Positions 14,534 to 17,127 of a DNA stretch of 17,127 nt are shown one piece after another. Within the stretch, counting starts at the first letter, position 1. Each line of letters begins with the position of its first letter. Source of the DNA: Desulfatitalea sp. UBA4791 (GTDB taxonomy: Bacteria > Desulfobacterota > Desulfobacteria > Desulfobacterales > Desulfosarcinaceae); assembly GCA_002402905.1 (NCBI GenBank), contig DHGT01000066.1, forward strand, positions 1-17,127, written 5' to 3'. Both the position numbers and the translations under genes were made by a program. Below the pieces are notes generated by a model. The model was not told the origin of the DNA. It did no database searches and saw only the letters and a list, made by a program, of their open reading frames with translations.

Positions 14534-16093
14534 ATGACCGAAACGACGATCGCCTCTCATATCGTGCTGATTCATCCACCGGTGGTCAAACCCAGCGAAC
14601 CTCCGGCCGGCATCGCCAGGCTGTCGGGAGCCTTGCGCAGCCAGGGCGTCGAATGCACCGCGATCGACGCCAGCGTCGAAGGGCTCCACCACCTGCTGGC
14701 CAACAGCGATCCGCCGGCCGATACCTGGTCGCAACGGGCCCGGCGACATGTGCACCGTCACATTACCGCACTGCGGGACCCGGACACCTATCGCCGTCCG
14801 GACACCTATCGCCGGGCCGTGGCCGATATCGGTCGCCTGCTGTCTCTGGCCGGGAAGGCGTCGGCCGTGCGGGTCGGTTTGGCGGATTACAAGGATGCGC
14901 ATCTTTCGCCGCTGCGCAGCGCCGATTTGATCGCTGCCGCCCGCTGCCCGGAACGCAACCCCTTCTTCAAATATTTCCAGGCGCGGCTGATTCCGCGCAT
15001 CCTGGCGTTGCGTCCGGCCGTGGTGGGGATCTCCATCAACTATCTCTCCCAGGCCCTGTGCGCCTTTGCGCTGATCGGGCTGATCAGGCGGACCGGCGCG
15101 GATTTGAAAATCGTCGTCGGGGGTGGATTGATCACATCCTGGATGCAGCGTCCGGAACGGATCCGCTGCCTGGGCGGATGGGTGGACGAGATGATTGCCG
15201 GGCCAGGGGAATCGGCCCTGCTCGACGCCATGGGGCGTCCGGCGGCCGGAAAGGAATGGCTGCCCGATTACAGCGACTTTTTATCGGTTCCTTACTTGAG
15301 CCCCGGATTCATTTTGCCGTTCAGCGCATCGGACGGCTGCTGGTGGCGGCGCTGCGCCTTCTGTCCCGAACGGGCCGAGCGCAGGCCGTTTCGGCCATTG
15401 CCTCACCGGACGGCGGCCGAACAGCTGCGTCGATTGAGCGCGCAGACCCGGCCGGTTCTGATTCATCTGCTCGACAACGCCATCAGTCCGGCATTGCTCA
15501 AAACCTTGATCAATTCCCCGCCCGGGGCCCCGTGGTATGGATTCGTGCGTATCGGTGCCCCATTGGACGATCCCGGGTTTTGCCGTCAATTGGCCGGGGC
15601 GGGCTGCACCATGCTCAAGATAGGACTGGAGTCGGGCAGCCAGACGGTGCTCGACCGGCTGGAAAAGGGCATCCGCCTCGATATGGCGGCCAAGGTGCTG
15701 GACAATCTGCACGCGGCCGGTATCGCCGCCTATGTCTACCTGCTTTTCGGGACACCCGCAGAGGATCGGACGGCGGCCGACAAAACGCTTGCCTTCGTCG
15801 CCGCGCATCACCCCTGCATCTCGTTTTTGAATCTGGCCGTTTTCAACCTGCCGCTGGGCAGCCCAGATGCGGAAGGGCTGGTGCTCAGGGATTTTTACGA
15901 GGGGGATCTGGCCCTGTACAGCGATTTTGAACATCCGGCCGGATGGGATCGGGCCGCGGTTCGGCAGTTCCTTGACAAGACATTCAAGCGACACCCATCG
16001 ATACAGCCGATCGTGAGAAACGACCCACCTGTTTTCACGTCCAATCACGCCGCGTTTTTTAGCGGCTCGCGAGACGCCGGCTTACGTCATTGA
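14534..16093 (+). CDS. B12-binding-domain radical SAM protein with CX4CX2C cluster motif, 519 aa
   Basis: The N-terminus (HIVLIHPPVVKPSEPPAGI) and residues ~142-195 (NPFFKYF, then VGISINYLSQALCAF and KIVVGGG) form a cobalamin-binding-like domain. The radical SAM cluster site is C269-WWRR-C274-AF-C277, one residue longer than the classic CX3CX2C, a spacing I know from other B12-type proteins. LKIGLESGSQTVLDRLEKG near residue 365 is a typical AdoMet-binding segment. The canonical DxHxxG cobalamin motif is absent, as usual for this class. Residues 83-94 hold a tandem PDTYRR duplication. It is the last gene of the set, 12 nt after the MFS gene and probably translated by coupling, as no clear ribosome-binding site is seen. 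Reaction unknown; methylation or other C-H chemistry is possible. Confidence 0.88.
   Translation: MTETTIASHIVLIHPPVVKPSEPPAGIARLSGALRSQGVECTAIDASVEGLHHLLANSDPPADTWSQRARRHVHRHITALRDPDTYRRPDTYRRAVADIGRLLSLAGKASAVRVGLADYKDAHLSPLRSADLIAAARCPERNPFFKYFQARLIPRILALRPAVVGISINYLSQALCAFALIGLIRRTGADLKIVVGGGLITSWMQRPERIRCLGGWVDEMIAGPGESALLDAMGRPAAGKEWLPDYSDFLSVPYLSPGFILPFSASDGCWWRRCAFCPERAERRPFRPLPHRTAAEQLRRLSAQTRPVLIHLLDNAISPALLKTLINSPPGAPWYGFVRIGAPLDDPGFCRQLAGAGCTMLKIGLESGSQTVLDRLEKGIRLDMAAKVLDNLHAAGIAAYVYLLFGTPAEDRTAADKTLAFVAAHHPCISFLNLAVFNLPLGSPDAEGLVLRDFYEGDLALYSDFEHPAGWDRAAVRQFLDKTFKRHPSIQPIVRNDPPVFTSNHAAFFSGSRDAGLRH
14780..14814 (+). repeat. 18-bp in-frame tandem duplication inside the radical SAM gene
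   Basis: CCGGACACCTATCGCCG occurs at 14780-14796 and 14798-14814, an exact 17-bp match with an 18-bp period. It duplicates the six residues PDTYRR. Perfect identity suggests a recent slippage event in a non-essential loop. Confidence 0.85.
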
Positions 16094-16149
16094 TCGGGGT
16101 GCATCCGGGCCAATCGGCCATGTGAGGATAGGCATCGATCGCCGGGATT

Positions 16150-16413
16150 TTAGTCGGTGTCCGAATGGGTCTCGCCGTAAGGAATCTTTTCACCGGGTTT
16201 CCAGGTGGAAAAGTCCTTGTCGATCAGCGGATCGCCCGGTTTTATCTTGCGTTGGACCCAGACGACGCGGGTGTTGAATTCCTCGGTGGTTCGCCCCAAC
16301 TTTTTTTTTCGCTTTTCCAAGGCCTTTTCGGCGGTTTCGCGGCTTTTGTGAACGGAAATGACAAATTTTTTCGGCTTGTCCAATTTGTGGGTGTCGTAGA
16401 TCAGTGCAAACAT
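16150..16413 (-). CDS. Small basic conserved protein of unknown function, 87 aa
   Basis: An excellent ribosome-binding site (AAGGAGGTGAGAG) precedes the ATG at 16413. The product starts MFALIYDTHKL, has a Lys/Arg/Glu-rich helix (ETAEKALEKRKKKLGR, about residues 27-42) and ends with a WKPGEKIPYGE segment; similar short proteins occur in deltaproteobacteria, without known function. No membrane or metal motif is seen. It runs towards the radical SAM gene, with 56 nt between the two stops. Soluble and cytoplasmic by appearance. Confidence 0.75.
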   Translation of the reverse strand: MFALIYDTHKLDKPKKFVISVHKSRETAEKALEKRKKKLGRTTEEFNTRVVWVQRKIKPGDPLIDKDFSTWKPGEKIPYGETHSDTD

Positions 16414-16544
16414 CTCTCACCTCCTTGGTTTGTCAACCGGGTTGGAAAGCTGTTTTCATTGTAACTAAGGTGCTATTGTTGGTAAATGAAAAAACAGCCG
16501 TCCCGCAGGCATCCATCCAAAAATGCAAAGGGAGAACAATCGCC

Positions 16545-16814
16545 ATGACGCTGCTCGAAGTCGCTTTGATCCTATCGGCCATTATTTTCATGTACAATCT
16601 TCAGCAGATCAAAATTGCATTGAAGGGAAAGGGGTACACCGTCGAGATGCTCTCTGGATGGATGAGAGACCTTCGTCAATTCAAGGCCATGATCCAGTCC
16701 GAAACGGACCAGAAGATCAAAGTCAAATATCAGCAGACCCTCAACGGCCTTTACTTCTCTCTATTCGGGGTCGTGTTGTTCGCTGCCATGGTCATCCACA
16801 ACCGAATGTCGTAA
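16545..16814 (+). CDS. Small membrane protein, two predicted TM helices, 89 aa
   Basis: ATG 16545 follows GGGAGAA with about 9-11 nt spacing; the open frame extends upstream to 16404 but that part looks non-coding and overlaps the divergent gene's start. The first helix (LLEVALILSAIIFMYNL, residues 3-19) and the last (LYFSLFGVVLFAAMVIH, about 70-86) are hydrophobic; the middle is a charged loop with KGKGYTVEMLSGWMRDLRQF. No family recognised. The two ends lie on the same side of the membrane if both helices span it. No partner is evident apart from the divergent small gene. Confidence 0.6.
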   Translation: MTLLEVALILSAIIFMYNLQQIKIALKGKGYTVEMLSGWMRDLRQFKAMIQSETDQKIKVKYQQTLNGLYFSLFGVVLFAAMVIHNRMS

Positions 16815-17127
16815 GTTGCGGTTTCAATCCAATGCCGTTAATTTAAGCCGTTCGGGTTTCCATGCGGGCGGGTTTAAAGCCCATAAGCGCTAAGATAATT
16901 CTATGCCCGATAAGTCCACATCGTACTCGTACTCAGCGCTGCGGTACTCGTACTCGTCATCGAAAAATACCTGCCGAAGCTTGCATTTTCAAGCCTCGAA
17001 AGCAAAACCATCGAGGACGAGAACGAGTACGTGTACGATTACGCGAAAAACAGCATAGCGGTATGCGCGAAATTTAGTTATCGCCGACCATGGTGCGGGA
17101 ATAACTTAGCGCTTATAGGGTTAAAGC
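16815..17127. repeat. Repeat-rich non-coding region with inverted GCGCTAAG ends and CGTACTC repeats
   Basis: No convincing gene is present. ATAAGCGCTAAG (16883-16894) recurs inverted as CTTAGCGCTTAT (17105-17116), with similar flanks (TTTAAAGCCC versus GGGTTAAAGC). Inside, CGTACTCGTACTC occurs twice (near 16923 and 16952), and its complement CGAGTACGTGTACGA lies near 17023, forming a large potential hairpin around a central loop. The right end of the window may cut the element. It looks like a non-autonomous mobile or structural repeat; similar arrays are, as I recall, common in intergenic DNA of this bacterial group. Confidence 0.6.

Noticed and set aside
13925..14902. 325-residue minus-strand frame opposite the MFS and radical SAM genes
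   Set aside because: Composition dominated by Gly, Gln, His and Arg, no domain, and it crosses the boundary between two real genes.
16818..16860. CRISPR-like GTTTCAATCC motif
   Set aside because: Single occurrence with no regularly spaced repeats and no cas genes.
16862..17077. 71-residue frame in the right-edge repeat region
   Set aside because: It consists of translated repeat units (Arg/Thr-rich) and has no ribosome-binding site.

Overview
The window looks like a chromosomal segment of a sulfate-reducing or syntrophic member of the Desulfobacterota (Desulfobacteraceae/Desulfosarcina-like). This rests on gene content and repeat style, not on a marker gene: an HdrD/TmcB-type CCG iron-sulfur oxidoreductase with an in-frame UGA, a NifX-like/DUF5320 pair, an Npt-type carrier with HEAT repeats and a cyclic-nucleotide domain, and palindromic intergenic elements of a kind I associate with this group.

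Layout. (1) 1-1088: 3' part of a CCG-domain Fe-S oxidoreductase. Its frame continues through a UGA at 498-500 exactly where a cysteine is expected, with a SECIS-like hairpin 23 nt downstream, so it is a candidate selenoprotein. (2) 1229-1591: small unknown protein. (3) 1590-4681: two inverted copies of a ~142 bp palindromic element bracket a cassette made of a structured leader, a NifX-like protein with a zinc ribbon, a DUF5320 protein, a 96-residue unknown protein, and a two-PAS sensor with a phosphoacceptor His but no ATPase domain. (4) 4697-8755, minus strand: an exported SUMF1/FGE-like protein and, 12 nt downstream, a ~1070-residue carrier-HEAT-cNMP protein, preceded by a good sigma70-like promoter. 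(5) 8897-16093, plus strand: five co-oriented genes. They encode a radical-SAM-like but cysteine-motif-free protein fused to a GNAT domain, a RimK-type ATP-grasp ligase, a PP-loop ATPase with a QueC-like four-cysteine site, an MFS transporter, and a B12-binding/radical SAM protein. (6) 16150-16814: two small divergent genes, one basic and soluble, one with two membrane helices. (7) 16815-17127: repeat-rich non-coding DNA with inverted GCGCTAAG termini and CGTACTC/GAGTACG repeats.

How the genes may work together. The strongest candidate for an undescribed system is region 5. GNAT, ATP-grasp and PP-loop enzymes could acylate, ligate and activate a small peptide-like or amino-acid-derived compound; the radical SAM enzyme could modify it and the MFS protein could move it across the membrane. 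The first and last proteins of the region share an N-terminal architecture (including an NPFF motif at a comparable position), which suggests duplication and loss of the catalytic cluster in one copy. The product is unknown and the pathway is inference from family chemistry and gene order.

Three palindromic elements (1590-1731, 4539-4681, 11792-11916) lie at 3' ends of genes and share internal core words although their tips differ, so they look like one superfamily of small non-autonomous elements.
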